Shown: positions 45,264 through 58,521 of the stretch, piece by piece | Numbering within the stretch: position 1 is the stretch's first letter | How the letters are laid out: each line of letters starts with the position of its first letter | NCBI GenBank assembly: GCA_003255025.1 | Contig: QANY01008599.1 | Coordinates: forward strand, 124,001 to 188,000 | Direction of reading: 5' to 3' | Source of the DNA: Datisca glomerata | Taxonomy: Eukaryota > Streptophyta > Magnoliopsida > Cucurbitales > Datiscaceae | Length of the DNA: 64,000 nt | Position numbers and translations under genes: made by a program | Notes under the pieces: model-generated | The model's input: the letters and a program-made list of their open reading frames with translations, nothing else | The model's database searches: none | Told to the model about the DNA's origin: nothing

Positions 45264-48001
45264 ATGGCTCAACCTTCAAGTTCTAGAAAGATACTCTTTT
45301 GATAATTTTTAGGGTTATGGATCTTGATCTTACATTAAGCTTTGATTCTGATTCACTTCTTACGAATAAGAGTACCTCTGATAAAAAGCGGGATATGGAA
45401 ATGTGGGAGAAATTAAATCACATGTGTATGCTGATAATGAAGAAGGTCATTCCAAAAGCATTCAAGATCACTATATCTAAAAGATTACTACATCTAAAAA
45501 TTTCCTTGTGAATATTGAAAAGAGATTTGTCAAGAACCAAAAGGCAGAAATTGGTACATTTTTTTCAGACCTAATTTCAATGAGGTATAAAGGTAAAGGC
45601 AATATCAGGGAGTACATTATGAAAATTTCTAGCATTGTTTCAAGGTTGAAGGCACTTAGGCTTGAACTCTCTGAGGAATTTTTGGTGTATCTGGTTTTGA
45701 TATCTCTTTTGGCACAGTTTAACCAGTTTAAGGTGAGCTATAATTGTTAGAAAGAGACTTGATCTGTGAATGAGCTCATCTCACATTGTGTTCAGGAATA
45801 GGAAATGGTGAAACATGATAAGATAGAAAGTGTTTACCTGGCCTTTATCTCTAAGGATGTGGGCAAGGGTAAGAAAAGGAATAAGGATGAGTAAGTTGCA
45901 GATATAGCACCACACAAGAAATTACAAAAGAAACTGGTTGATTCAGAAGGTGCTAGTTGTTGCTTCTGTGGAACTGAAGGGCATATGAAGAAGCAATACA
46001 CCAATTATCATGCTTGGCGTGATAGGAAATGTGTGCTTCTGAATTTGGTTTGTCCTGAGGTTAATTTAAGTGCGGTTGCTAGACACAGGTGATGGATAAA
46101 TTCTGAATTTGGACGTCTTAGCGTTTAAATATTTGTTGGTCATTCCCTTCAGTTGCTTGGAATGATCAACAATATTTTATAACGTTCATAGACAATTTTT
46201 TAGATATGACTACATATATCTCATTCATGAAAAGTCACAATCATTGAGAACCAACTCAACATAAGGATAAAAAGCGTCAGATTTGACTGTGGTGGTAAGT
46301 ACTATGGTAGATATAACGATTCAGGTGAATAACGCCCATGCTCGTTTGCTAAATTCCTAAAGAATGCGATCTCATCCCATAGTGTATTATGCCATGTATT
46401 CCTACCATGAATGGTGTTACTGAAAGATGAAAAAGAACGCTTAAAGATATGGTCAAGAATATGATTAGTCATTCTACCTTACCAGAATCACTCTGGGGGT
46501 GAAACACTTAAGACTGCAGCATATATCCTTAACAGAGTTCTAACTAAAGCAACTGTCAAAACCTCATATGAGCTTTGGACCGACAAGATACCTAGTCTAA
46601 GGAATTTGCACGAGACTTTCAGAAGTTGATTGATGCCATGAATGAGGAGATTAAGTCCATGAAAGACAATGACGTGTAGGATCTTGTCCCATTACTAGAA
46701 GGTACGAAACTCATTGGTTGCAAATAGATTTTTAAGACCAAGAGTGATTTAAAAGGTAATGTGGAAAGATACAAGACTCGTCTTGTCGCAAAGAGCTTTA
46801 CACAGAAGGAAGGCATTGGCTATAAAGAGACTTTCTCTCCGGTTTCTATGAAAGACTATATCAAGATTATAATGGCATTGATGGTGTATTTCAACCTTGA
46901 GCTGCATCAGATTAATGTAAAGACGATGTTTATCATTGGTGACATTGAAGAGACGATTTATATGGTGCAATCAGAAAACTTTATGTTGGGAGACCCAAAT
47001 ATATGGTTTGCAAACTTAAGAAATCCATCTATGGACTCAAGCAGGCATCTCGACAATGGTATTTCAAGTTTCATCAAGTGATCATCTCGTTTAGTTTTCA
47101 GATGAATTCGAATGATGGTTGTATATACCATAAGTTTTGTGGGAGTAAGCATATTTTTCTGATTTTATATGTGGATGACATCTTACTTGCCAGCAACGAT
47201 ATAGGTTTATTACACGGCACCAAGAGATTTCTAGTAAGAATTTTAAGATGAAAGATCTTGGTGACGCCTCTTTTATATTGGGGATCTAAATGCACCAAGA
47301 TCATTTTCGGGGTACTCTTGGATTATCACAAAAGTGCTATATCGAAAAGTTCCTAAAAAGATATGGCATGTAAAAACTGCAAACCAGATGATACCCCTGT
47401 GGCAAAGGAAGATAATTCTAATCTCAATCAGTGCCCTAATACCGATTTTGAGAGAAAGGAAATGCACAAAATTCCCTATGCCTCAGTAGTAGGCAATATG
47501 ATGTATGATTAGGTTTGTGCACGTTCAGATATTGCATATGTGACTCAAATGTTAGGTACATATTTAAGCAATCCAAACATAGTCCATAGAAAGAAGCTAC
47601 ATGGTTCTTGTGGTGATTATAGAGAATAAAAGACAACATGCTCATGTATCAGAAGTTGGATCAAATTGAGATCATTAGGTACGACGGATCTAATTTTTCT
47701 GGATGCCTAGATAGTATGGAATCCACGTAAGCCTATATTTTTCTACTAGCTGGAGGTGTTGTCTCCTCGAAGAGTGTTAAACAGTCTCTTATGGCCTATT
47801 CTACCATGGTAGCAGAGTTCATACCACGGAATATGAATGCGGAATTTTGTCACAGGGCTACAGATAATGGACAGTATTGAGATGTTTTTAGGTAATTTCT
47901 ATCGAAATAAAGTTTTTTTAATTAATTCACACTCTGACTCTAGAATGGTTTCATCTTACTAAGGTTTTCAATGGACTAATTAGAATTAGGCATGTTAAGA
48001 T
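45264..48001 (+). pseudogene. Element A gag-pol remnant
   Basis: The gag start MAQPSSSRK is at 45264 (its ATG is shared with B's target duplication). gag: MDLDLTLSFDSDSLLTNKST, IEKRFVKNQKAEIGTF, GNIREYIMKISSIVSRLKAL; zinc knuckle CCFCGTEGHMKKQ (Cys-rich, about 45960). Much of protease and integrase is deleted: only VRFDCGGKYYGRYNDSG (46280) and integrase-end frames (to 46600) remain. RT: EEIKSMKDNDV, KTRLVAKSFTQKEGIGYKE, NLELHQINVKTMF, and YVDDILLASND at about 47170. RNase H frames run to 47850. Many stops. Sequence is cut by element D at 48002; about 240 bp of A follow at 58272-58510. Confidence 0.88.
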
Positions 48002-49847
48002 TGTTGGAATTGTGTTCAAAAAGTAGGGTGTAACAACTATTTATATGTATTTAATCATTTCTCTGACATTTATGTATTACTAAATTTTATGAATAAATGA
48101 AAGTTTTCCTTTAATTAAAGTGTGTTTATAATTTACTTAAGTCTTGAAACTATTATCAACGTAATAAGAGTACAGACAGATGGGTGTTCTAGACAAACTC
48201 TTCTGAAATAGTTTATAATGTCATTCGCAGTCTTATGATCGACTGGGCAATCGAGTCCGGTTATAAATTTTAGGTTGAACCAAATGATGCAGGTCTTGAG
48301 GTATGGGAGTGGAGGCTCCAACAGTTAACCTAGACATGTTACGGAATATGTTGAATAGACCATTAACAAATTAATTTTGTGTAAAAGAATTTATCTAACT
48401 CTAAATATAATTGTTACACCTTAAGGGTATTTCGTGATTACCTTAATCTTGTGGTGAATACGAAACTTGACTTAGTTACTTGCAATCTTTGAGTGAGTTC
48501 GAATTGCTGGACAATACCTCGGCTGTTAGGATCGTGATTCAATTATACTAGATTGTGTGAGTCACGGATATGGAATTCGTGGTAAGATTGTAATAACAAC
48601 AATATCACCTTATATTTTATTCATGTGTATGTGAATAAATAAACCGAGCCCGATACTCGATGACATGAGTTATTGGATAAGATATTGTGAACTGTATGAG
48701 ACACTTCACTAATATGTCTTTCATATTCACAGTCAATAAATGAGTTAAGGAAATAATAACTGGAGGGGGGGTAAAATGGTAATATTATATCCACTTTTGT
48801 TACTGTGGACCATGAAATAAAAATATTTATTTACACCAATAGAAAATGTAGCACGCTTGAATCGAGAGTTGATTCGGCATCAGACCTATAGTGGAGTTAT
48901 ATGTCAGGATTAAATATGTCAGAAATTTATAGAGATAAATTAGCCAAGTATTTGAATCCATTGTCTTTAGTAATGTGAGTCCATTCAATCTCAGGAGTAG
49001 CTCATAAGGATATAAATGAGAAACAACATCAGTTGGACAAAAAACGTGTTTTGGACCAAGATACATTTTTCCAACCCATATGTGATGGGTGTCATCACTA
49101 AATTAGTAAAGAGCATAATTGATGTTCAAATTAATTAATTTATTATTTTTTAATTATTGGATAACTAGTAAATAAAAAAATTCAATTAATTATTTAATAG
49201 GGATCAATTTAATTTATCAATTTGGATTGATGAATTTGGATATTGTATTGGTTCTAAGGGAAATGTAAAAATCACAGAGAACAGTGCAGGGAGATGGTGA
49301 ATTTCAGCAATTTACAATATAGGTGTGTATGTGTAAATTCTAAAATTATTATATAAGGGATTGCAATAGGGTTGCATCCTTAAAAAAAACTTAACTAAAT
49401 CACAATGTGTGATTATTCCAAGCATGAAAAAAGGCTCTCTCTCCCCCTCCCTTGTTGCCGCCAAAATCATAGTGAGTAAGAAGATGTTTTCTTCTTCCTT
49501 AGTTGTTTAGAAATCCCACACTGTATACCTGGCAATATCCTTGTGTGACATATTTATGAATCTTACGAGTGGTTATTGGTGTGAAGATTGATTGAAGTTC
49601 TCTGAATCTCAAGAACGAGGAACTCGAGACAATAAAATGGATACCGCCAATTCAGAAATTCTCCATTACAAAAAAAGGTAAAATTTGTTTCTTTCTCTTC
49701 TTGATACGTATATCTAAATATGTATGATCGTTGAAAGGTTTTATATGTAATATGATTAAATATTTGTTCTGAAATGTTTTTGATATTCTGCCCATGAATT
49801 ATTCGTGGTTCATTAATTTTCTTCAATTTTTAGTACCTGATCAAACA
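48002..49847 (+). repeat. 5' LTR of element D (full length)
   Basis: Shares with the 3' LTR: TGTTGGAATT, ACATTTATGTATTACT, GAATAAATGAAAGTTTT, ACAAACTCTTCTGAAATAGT, TGCCGCC(A/G)AAATCATAGTGAG and the final TTAATTTTCTT. It is about 250 bp longer than the 3' LTR because the 3' copy has an internal deletion. Confidence 0.87.
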
Positions 49848-51400
49848 ATTGGTATAAGTGCCTTGATTATACATATTTAGTGATTAAACGTATGTATGAA
49901 TGAATTGTGATATTCACATATTTTTTGTATGAATGTGTTTTATGAGTGAGTTCGGATTGCTGGACAATACCTCGACTGTTGGGATCGTGATTCAACTATA
50001 CTAGAGTTGTATGATTCACAGATATGAAATTCGTCGTAAGATTATAATATCACTTTATACTTTATTGATGAGTATGTGAATAAATAAACTGGGCCCGGTA
50101 CTCGATGACTTGAGTTATTGAATAAGATATTGTGAACTGCATGAGACACTTCACTGATATGTCTTTCATATTCACAGTTAATAAATGAGTTAAGAAAATA
50201 ATAACTAGAGAGGTAAAATGGTAATATTGTATCCGACTCTTATTATTGTGGATCGTGAAATAAAAATATTTATTTGCACCAATAGAAAATGTAGCACGCA
50301 TGAATCGAGAGTTGATTTGGCATTAAACCTATAATGGAGTTATATGTCAGGATTAAATATGTCCAGAATTTATAGAGATAATTTAGCCAAGTACTTAAAT
50401 CTCATAGCTTTATTTATGTGGGTCCATTCAGTCTCAGGATTAGCTCATAAGGATATAAATGAGAAACAACATCAGTCGGACCTAAAATGTATTTTGGACC
50501 AAGATACATTTCCCCAACACATATGTGATGTGTGTCATCACTAAATTAGTAAAGAGCATAATTAATGTTCAAATTAATTAATTTATTATTTTCTAATTAT
50601 TGGATAACTAGTAAATAAAAATGCAGTTAATTATTTGATAGGGATCAATTTAATTTATCAATTTGGATTGATGAATTTGGATACTGTATTGGTTCTAAGG
50701 GAGATGTAAAAATTGCAGAGAGCAGTGTGGGGAGATGGTGGATTTCAGCAATTTACAATATAAGTGTATATGTGTAACTTCTAAAATTATTATATAAGGG
50801 ATTGTAATAGGGTTGCATCCCTAAAAAAGCTTAATTGAATCACAGTGTGTGATTATTCATAGTAAGAAAAAATGTTTTCTCTCTCCCCCTCCCTTGTTGC
50901 CGCCGAAATCATAGTGAGTAAGAAGAAAAATTATATTTTTCTTTCTTAGTTATTTAGAGAGCCCCCACTCTATAACTGAAAATACCCTTGTGTGGCATAT
51001 TTATGAATCTTACAAGTGGTTGTTGGGGTGAAGATTGATTGAAGTTCTGTGAATCTCAAGAACAGGAAATGCGAGACAATAAATTGGATACCGTCAATTC
51101 AGAAATTATCCATTACAGAAAAGGTAAAATTTGTTTATATCTTTTCTTGATACGTTTATCTAAATATGTATGATTGTCGAAAGGTTTTATATGTAATATG
51201 ATTAAATATTTGTTCTGAATTTTTGTTTATATTTCGCCCATGAATTATTTGTGGTTCATTAATTTTCTTCAATTTTTAGTACTTGATCCAACAATTGGTA
51301 TCAGTGCCTTGATTATACATATTTAGTGATTAAACGTATGTATGAATGAATATTGTGATATTCACACATTTTTTGTATGAATGTGTTTTATGAATGAATC
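48492..51400 (+). repeat. 1.45-kb tandem duplication of LTR 3' part + PBS + leader in element D
   Basis: Unit 1 48492-49945 and unit 2 49946-51400 both run from GAGTGAGTTCG(A/G)ATTGC to TGTATGAATGTGTTTTATGA. Each contains the LTR end and a PBS-like TTGGTAT(A/C)AGTGCC at 49849-49862 and 51295-51308. The two copies differ by scattered substitutions and small indels, so the duplication is not recent. The ORFs inside (49563, 50062, 50344) are shadows. Confidence 0.9.
51295..51308 (+). other. Primer binding site of element D (second copy)
   Basis: TTGGTATCAGTGCC two bases after the ...CCAACA end of the LTR; resembles the initiator-Met tRNA complement with one change. The first copy at 49849-49862 has A for C at the eighth position. 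Confidence 0.75.
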
Positions 51401-52980
51401 CCGATCGATTGGCTCTAAGTGTTTATTTTCAAATTTAGAATTGATGTACGCCGAAATTGAGGCATAAGATTTGATGTAATTTAATTTTTGCAAAAGTTAT
51501 ATCTTTAGGTTCCATGTAAATTCATCGTCGCAAGAAAAGTCTCTGTTCGTAGTCGTTGTTCGCCATCACCACTGCCACTTGCCATCGCGTCGCGCTGTCA
51601 CCTACTGCCCCACGCCGCCGTCGCCGCTCGCCACTGTCGGTTTCCTAATTATGATTTAGGAAACCATAGGGTTTAGAAACCCTTGAAGTTTTGGAAATCT
51701 TTGGGTTTAGGAAACCTTTGGATTTTAAAAATTTTTGGGTTTAGGAAGCCTTAGAGTTTTGGAAACCCTATTGTGCACAAGATTATGTTGGCCTTTGGGC
51801 TAACGTGGACCCATCGAGCCTATTGAGGTGTTGGACTGAGCAAGGGTTGCTTGGCCCAAATAATTCATAGGAATATGAAATTTGATTCCAAGCTCAATCC
51901 AGTCCCTAAATATTATTTTTATTTAATTTGGTTAATTTACTGGGTAATTTATTTATCAAAGTAAAAATTATTAGAAAATTAAATTTTAAATTGAAATTTG
52001 AATTTTGAGAATGGAACTGGTCCTTAGTAAAGAGTTACTAAGAGGTGAGACTTCCTAAAAGAGAATGAGACAATTACAGATGTCATGAATACTAGTATTT
52101 AAATGTGGCATAGAGTGTTTAATTTTAAATGTATGATTTATTATTAATCGTGTATCATTATGTAACATGCCATATAGAAATAGGGATATGTCAATATCAA
52201 AATGCCATGTAACATGTACATGTATAATTGTAGTTTAAATTATATTGGATTATAATTTAAACACAATGCGGATTTTATAAAGTTATTATTTTTAAATTAT
52301 GATTTTAAATTTAATAGAAGTTTATTATTTTTAAACTTTTTTTTTTCAAATTTATAAAGAGTTATGGTTTTTTGAAAAAATAAAGAAAAATTTATTTTTC
52401 CAAAAACTAATTGGGAGGGTCATTTACATTGACACGTTCTACAGGTCCCCAACGCAAACTTGGTCATAGCGCGATGAATGGTTTAGAGTCGCCCTAGCGG
52501 TCCTCTCTTCAGTGGGAGAAACTTTGAGTCATCGAGTTGCTTGAGAAGCTAAAGCTTATAAAGGAAGTGGTGGGGATGGATCATTCCTAGACGGACAGTT
52601 AGTTCATAGCAACCTTTAAAGCTGATGCGTTGGTTAAACACTTAGACCGAAGCACATTGTAATCTCTCATAGGAGCTAGTCAACGGGGCCAAGGTGACCA
52701 AATTTATTGGTGATTGGTTAAGCTAGTTGTAGTGACATATTGAGAAGTGTTAATCAAACAAGAAGAGTCTCGATGTGATAGGAGGTAGCTTGGGCGCTAT
52801 CTTTAGATGAGGCAAGCTCTCGTTGTTGATCGTAATATTATGGAAGAAATATTTTTTATTAAATTTTTTAATATTTACGTATTTGCATCATGCATCATAC
52901 TTTTCTAAATGATTAAGTAATTATTTACACCCCTTTATTTATTCTTTTCAGTAATTATATCATTATCCTACTCTCAACGA
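51401..52980 (+). other. Leader and pre-gag region of element D
   Basis: No intact gene. It holds a GC-rich CGCC/GCCGTCGCCGCTCGCC block at 51540-51640 and four to five repeats of a GGAAACC(C/T)TTGGGTTTAGG-like motif at 51650-51770. AT-rich DNA follows, then a 52470-52840 segment of unknown origin. Confidence 0.5.
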
Positions 52981-52984
52981 TCTT

Positions 52985-53706
52985 AAATGTGAATAAACTT
53001 ATTGGTGAAAATTATGTGGATTGGATACATAATCTTGATATCGTATTGATGGTAGAAAAGCGCAAGTTTGTGCTCACCACTTCTTGTGCCCTTGAGCCTA
53101 TTGCTGAATCGACTCAAGAGGAAAATGATCATGGGTGCTGAGATAGATGGCGAGACTCAAGTTGATATGATCCTTAAGACCCTACCAGACACTATTGAGA
53201 ACTTTAAACTTAATTTTTCGATAAATAAGTTGAGGTACTCACTTTTGAAGCTTATGAAGGAGTTGTAAGCTGTTGAGACCATGTTTCTGAAGGGCAAGAG
53301 GAAGACTGGAGAAGAAAACTCTACTAAAAATAAGCCTTCCACCTGTGGCGCTAAAACTAAACATAAGAGAGGTCCAAAGAAACAAAGAAGCAGACTTGAA
53401 AGATGCGAAAGGCAAGGGCACTGCAAAAGTGGACAAGTCGAAAGACAAATGCCATCATTGTGGAGCCACTGGCCATTGGAAATGCAACTTCCCAGATTAT
53501 CTTAAGGAGTTGAAATCCAAAGATACAATACTTGTTCTTCAGGCCTGTTATGTGACTGGCTCTACGTTCTCGTGTATTATAGACTATGCAGTCACTTACC
53601 ATATATGTCATTCCCTACAGGAGTTTAGGGAAATCAGAATGCTTAATGAGAGCGAGTTCAGCTTCCGTTGGGGGAATGAAGCACTAATATTGGCTGTATC
53701 AGTTTG
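52985..53706 (+). pseudogene. Element D gag and protease remnant
   Basis: gag core reads LIGENYVDWIHNLDIVLMVE, ETQVDMILKTLPDTIENFKL. The nucleocapsid knuckle is CHHCGATGHWKCNFPDYLKE, where the family normally has RNC after HWK: here Arg is replaced by Cys and the last zinc Cys by Phe, so the CCHC set is broken. Protease region: IIDYAVTYHICHSLQEFREI, with DYA in place of the catalytic D(T/S)G. Frame changes between gag and the knuckle; not functional. Confidence 0.87.
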
Positions 53707-53989
53707 AACTATTAACTTGTCATTTCATAGCAGTTTTTTGGTCTTACGAGATGTTTATCGTATCCCAATTTTGGGAAAACATTATCTCACTAGCTAGTTT
53801 AATTGAGCAATGATTCACTATGAATTTCATTGATAAATATATTAGTATTTTTTTTAATGATTGCTTAATTTATACTACACGGTTGATAAATAAATTTTTC
53901 TATTTAAAACCAAAAGTTAAAATGATATATGACATTGAAGTAAATACTGATTTATAAAGGGATAATAAAATGTTGAAGTCTGACTCAAT

Positions 53990-56640
53990 CGATCTAACCT
54001 ACTTGTGACACTCGCATCTTGGTCACATTAGCCTAAACAGGATTAAAAGACTTGCAAAAGATGGTCCTTGTAAACTTTAAGTGTGGGATCACTACACAAA
54101 TGTGAATCCTGCATAGAAGGAAAAATTACCAAGACACCATTTTTAGCAAAAGGTGAAAGATCCACTTAAGGACTCAAACTCGTACATAGTGATGCATGTG
54201 GGACATTGAATATCCAAACAAGAAGAGGTTATGAATATTTGGTAACATTCACAGATGCCTACTCACGTTTTAGACATGATTATCTAATGCACCAAAAGTT
54301 TGAAACTTTTGAAAAGTTAAAAGAGTAAAAGGCTATCGTTGAGAAACAATTAGAGAAACAAATCAAAACACTACGATCCATTCATCGTGGAGAGTACTTA
54401 CTAGGAGAGTTCGAATACTTTCTTAAGGAAGAATGTATTCTTTCTCAGCTTACAACACCTGACAATCAATAAGAAATGGTGTGTCAGAAAGAAGGAATCA
54501 AACTATGATGGATATGGTTAGATCCATGATGAGTTACTCATCCCTCCCAGATTCATTCTAGGGATATTCCTTAGAAATAGCGGTATAAATTCTGAACCAA
54601 GTTTCGTCCAAGACAGTGCCTAGTACACCATATGAATGATGGAGTGGACGAGAGTCATCCGTAAGACACGTTAGGATATGGGGATGTCCGGCACACATAG
54701 TAAGACCAAAGAAAGGAAAATTGGTCAGTCAATCAGAATTATGCATGTTTATAGGTTATCCCAAGGGAATGAAGGTATACGTTTTTTATAGTCCGACCGA
54801 AAAGAAAATATTCATGAGCACGAATGCGCGTGTTCTAAATGAGGACTATATAAGAAGTATAAAGCTGAGAAGCACACTTGTGCTGGATGAATTATTGAAT
54901 GAGAGGGCACTGACTCCCAATCAGGAACTATTCCCGATTCAATAATGGAAGAACCACAATAGGAACCAGAGCCTATGGAGCCTCGACGTAACGGGAGGGT
55001 TGTGAGACAACATGACAGGTACATGTCATTTGGAGATGCCTTAATAATAGTCTTAGATAATGATCATGATGAACTTGTTTCCTACTCGCAGGCCATGGCT
55101 GGTCCTGAAGCAAACCTATGGCAATAAGTCATGAACATTGAGATACAATTGATGTACTCGAATGGAGTCTGAAAACTTGTAGATCCTCCTGAAAGGGTAA
55201 AACCTGTAGCGTGTAAATGGATTTATAATAATTAGAGAACTCTAAATGGGAATGTGGAGACATTCAAAGTTAGACTAGTAGCCAAAGGCTACACCCAAAA
55301 TAAAGGTATTGATTACGAGAATACTTCTCACTGGTGGCCTACTTAAATCCATCTGAATCCTCATGTCCATTGTTGTTGACCTCGATTATGCAATCTAGCA
55401 AATAAATGTCAAGGTTGTATTTCAGAATGACAATCTTGAAGAGCGCACTTATATGGCTCAAGTAGTCGAGTTCATGGAGAACGTAAAAAAGGCTCAAGAT
55501 TTATGAATGACAATTTTGAAGAGTCCACTTATATGGCTCAATTCAATTTATGGACTTAAGCAAGCGTCCCGATCATGAAATATCATATTCGAGCAAATTG
55601 TCAAGAACTTTGGTTTTGAGCAGTTAGTGGATGAACTATATGTGTATAAGCTTAGACATGAAGGGAATGTGGTTTTCTAGTCTTATACGTGGACGATATT
55701 CTACTCATTGGTAATGATGTAGAAAAATTTTCTGATGTCAAGATTTGATTTGAAGGATCTTAGAGAAGCTGCATTTGTCTTAGGAATTCAGATCTTTTAA
55801 GATAGGAATAACAGACAACTGGCACTGACTCAAGTATCTTATATGGATAAGATGATGGATCACTTTAATATGCAAGACTCCAAGAAGGGATATCTTCCCT
55901 TTAGGCATAGAGTCAACTTCTCCAATGAGCAGTCTACCAAGACTGCTCAAGAAGTGGAAGACATGAGAAAGATTTCATATGCCACAGCCATAGGAAGTCT
56001 CATATATACGATGCTTGGCATTAGGATATATATTTGTTATGTCGTGGGTGTGGAGATTTGTTTGCAATCTAATCCTGGACTCGAGCATTGGAATGCCGTC
56101 AAGTATGTCCTCAAGTATCTTAAGAGAATGACGAACTACATGCTTTTGTATTGAGGTACTGACTTGAATATGGCGGGTTATATCGTCTGCAATTTCTAAG
56201 TAGACAAGGATTCTAGGAGATCCACTTCAGGATTGGTGTTCATCTTGAATGATGGAGCAGTAGTATGGAGAAGTATCAAGCACTCTTTCATTGTTGGTTC
56301 AACCATGGAAGCTGAGTTTGTGGTGGATTATGGATTTGCAAAGGAGTCTGTCTGGCTTAAAAAGTTCCTGAAGACTCTAGAAGTCGTTCCAGGTATTGAC
56401 AAGCCCATGACACTTTATTGCGATAATAGTAGGGCTGTAGCAAACTCGAAGTAAGCGAGGAGCCACAAAAGATCCAAACACATAAAGCAAAAATATCACC
56501 TCATCAGAGAGATTGTCCAACGTGAAGATGTTATAGTAACGCACGTATCGATGGTCATCAATCTAGCAGATCCATTCACGAAGACTTTAAGAAGTAAAGT
56601 TTTTTATGGTCATCTGGAGGGTATGGGGATACGAGATCGT
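53990..56640 (+). pseudogene. Element D integrase, RT and RNase H remnants
   Basis: Integrase starts with HSHLGHISLNRIKRLAKDG (about 54010) and continues in broken frames to 54600, then FIGYPKGMKVYVFYSPTEKK (54750). RT: about 55100-55720, with a frameshift inside the YVDD-equivalent at 55690 and a repeated CTTATATGGCTCAA segment at 55448 and 55529. RNase H: SYATAIGSLIYTMLG, NPGLEHWNAVKYVLKYLKRM, DGAVVWRSIKHSFIVGSTME, CDNSRAVANSK, KHIKQKYHLIREIVQRED and LADPFTKTL. A closely similar sequence exists in element B, so the two are related families. Confidence 0.9.
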
Positions 56641-56669
56641 ACACTCCTACTTTAGTCCAAGTGGGAGTT

Positions 56670-58266
56670 TGTTGGAATTATGTACATAAAGTAGAGTGTA
56701 ATAATTATTTTTGAGTATTTAGTTATTTCTTTGACATTTATGTATTACTGAATTTTATGAATAAATGAAAGTTTTACTTTAATTAAAGTATATTTATAAT
56801 TTACTTAATCCCTGAAACTATTATCAACATAAGAAGAGTAAAGACAGAGGGGATTTTCAGACAAACTCTTCTGAAATAGTTCATAATGTTATTCGCAGTT
56901 TTAGGATCAACTGGGTAATCGAGTCTGATTATGACTGTTAGGTTGAATCAAAGGATGTCGGTATTGGAGCATGGGAGTTGAGACTCTAACAGTTGACCTA
57001 TACATGTTATGGAACATGTTGAATAAACCAGTAACAAATTAGTTTAGAGCAAAGCCGTTTATCTAGCTCTAAATCTAATCGTTACACAATAAGGGTATTT
57101 TCGTGATTACCTTTATCATGAGGTGAATACGAAATTTGACTTAGTTACTTGCGATCTTTGATACGCCAAATGAGTGAGTTCGAATTTTCAAACAATACCT
57201 CGGTTGTTGGGATCGTGATTCAACTATGTTGAAGTTATGTGATTCACATATATGAAATTCATGGTAAGATTGCGGTAGCAACAATATCACCTTATGTTTT
57301 ATCGATGGGTGTGTGAATAAATAAACCCAACCCGGTACTCGATGACATGGGTCATTGAATAAGACATTGTGAACTGTTCGAGACACTTTCCTAATATGTT
57401 TTTCTTATTCACAATTAATTAAGGAGTTAAGGAAATAATATCTATAGGGGTCAAACAATAATTTTACATCCAACTCTTGTTATTGATATTCACGAAGGGT
57501 GACATCGTAAATATTCTGTGGACCGTGAAATAATAATATTTATTTACACCAACATAAAATGTGGCGCGTATGAATTGAGAGTTGATTCGATATCGGACCT
57601 ATAGTGGAGTCATACGATGTCGAGATTAAATAGGTCAAGAATTTATGAATTTGGATACAGTATTGGCTCTAAGGGAGATTTAAAAATCGCAGGGAGCAAT
57701 GCAGAGAGATGGTGAATTTCGGCAATTTATAATATATGGGTATATGTGTAAATTTCATAATTATTATATAATGGATTGCACTAGGGTTGCATCTCTAAGA
57801 AATGTTTAACCTAATCATAGTTTGTGATTATTCAGAGCAAGAAAAATGTTTTATCTCTCCCCTCCCTTGTTGCCGCCGAAATCATAGTGAGAAAGAAGAA
57901 AAATTATTTTTCTTCCTCAGTTGTTTAGAGAACCCACAACTCTATTTCTGACAATATCCTTGCTAGACATATTTCTGAATCCTATGAGTGGTTGTTGGTA
58001 TGAAGCTCGATTGAAATTCTGTGAATCCCAAGAACGGGGAATGCGAGACAATAAATTGGATCCCGCCAATTCAGAAATTCTCCATTACAAGAAAATATAA
58101 AAATGTTTCTATCTCTTCTCAATACGTTTATCAAAATATGTATGATAGTTGAAAGGTTTTATATTTAATATGACTAAATATTTGTTTTGAATTTTTTTTT
58201 TATATTCCACCCATGAACCGTTCATGGTTCATTAATTTTCTTTAATTTTTAAAATCCGATCCAACA
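56670..58266 (+). repeat. 3' LTR of element D, with an internal deletion
   Basis: TGTTGGAATTATG...GATCCAACA, 1.6 kb. Compared with the 5' LTR it lacks about 330 bp, between the AATTTAT of GAATTTATAGAG and TTGATGAATTTGG, at about 57645-57655. Confidence 0.88.
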
Positions 58267-58271
58267 AAGAT

Positions 58272-58521
58272 CATATTACATGAAATTATCATGTTACACA
58301 TGTACATCATAATCTATGTGATTCACTTGAACTGACATACGTGACCATTGAATGGGTTGAGTTATGATTGATGTAGCGAAGACCGCTTGATCCTATGTTG
58401 GTATGATTGATGGACCACATAGGTTATAAATACATTTCAATAATGATAGTAAAGTTGAGCTCGTTCGGTTATTTTTGCAAAGTATAATTATAAGGTTACA
58501 CATATAATTCAAGTGGGAGAT
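58272..58521 (+). other. Element A 3' internal sequence and polypurine tract
   Basis: Continuation of A after D; no reading frame of note, ending AAGTGGGAGA directly before TGTTGGATCC of the 3' LTR. Confidence 0.7.

Larger units (their letters stand above)
48002..58266 (+). mobile_element. Ty1-copia element D, 10.3 kb, nested in A
   Basis: Starts TGTTGGAATT and ends GATCCAACA, flanked by the 5-bp direct repeat AAGAT (47997-48001 and 58267-58271). Order: LTR 48002-49847; PBS and 100 bp leader; a second partial LTR to 51293; second PBS; leader; gag; pol; polypurine tract AAGTGGGAG at 56659-56667; 3' LTR 56670-58266. Coding parts carry many stops. Confidence 0.9.

Noticed and set aside
57141..57386. 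81-codon minus-strand open frame
   Set aside because: Lies wholly inside the element D 3' LTR and is disrupted in the other LTR copies.
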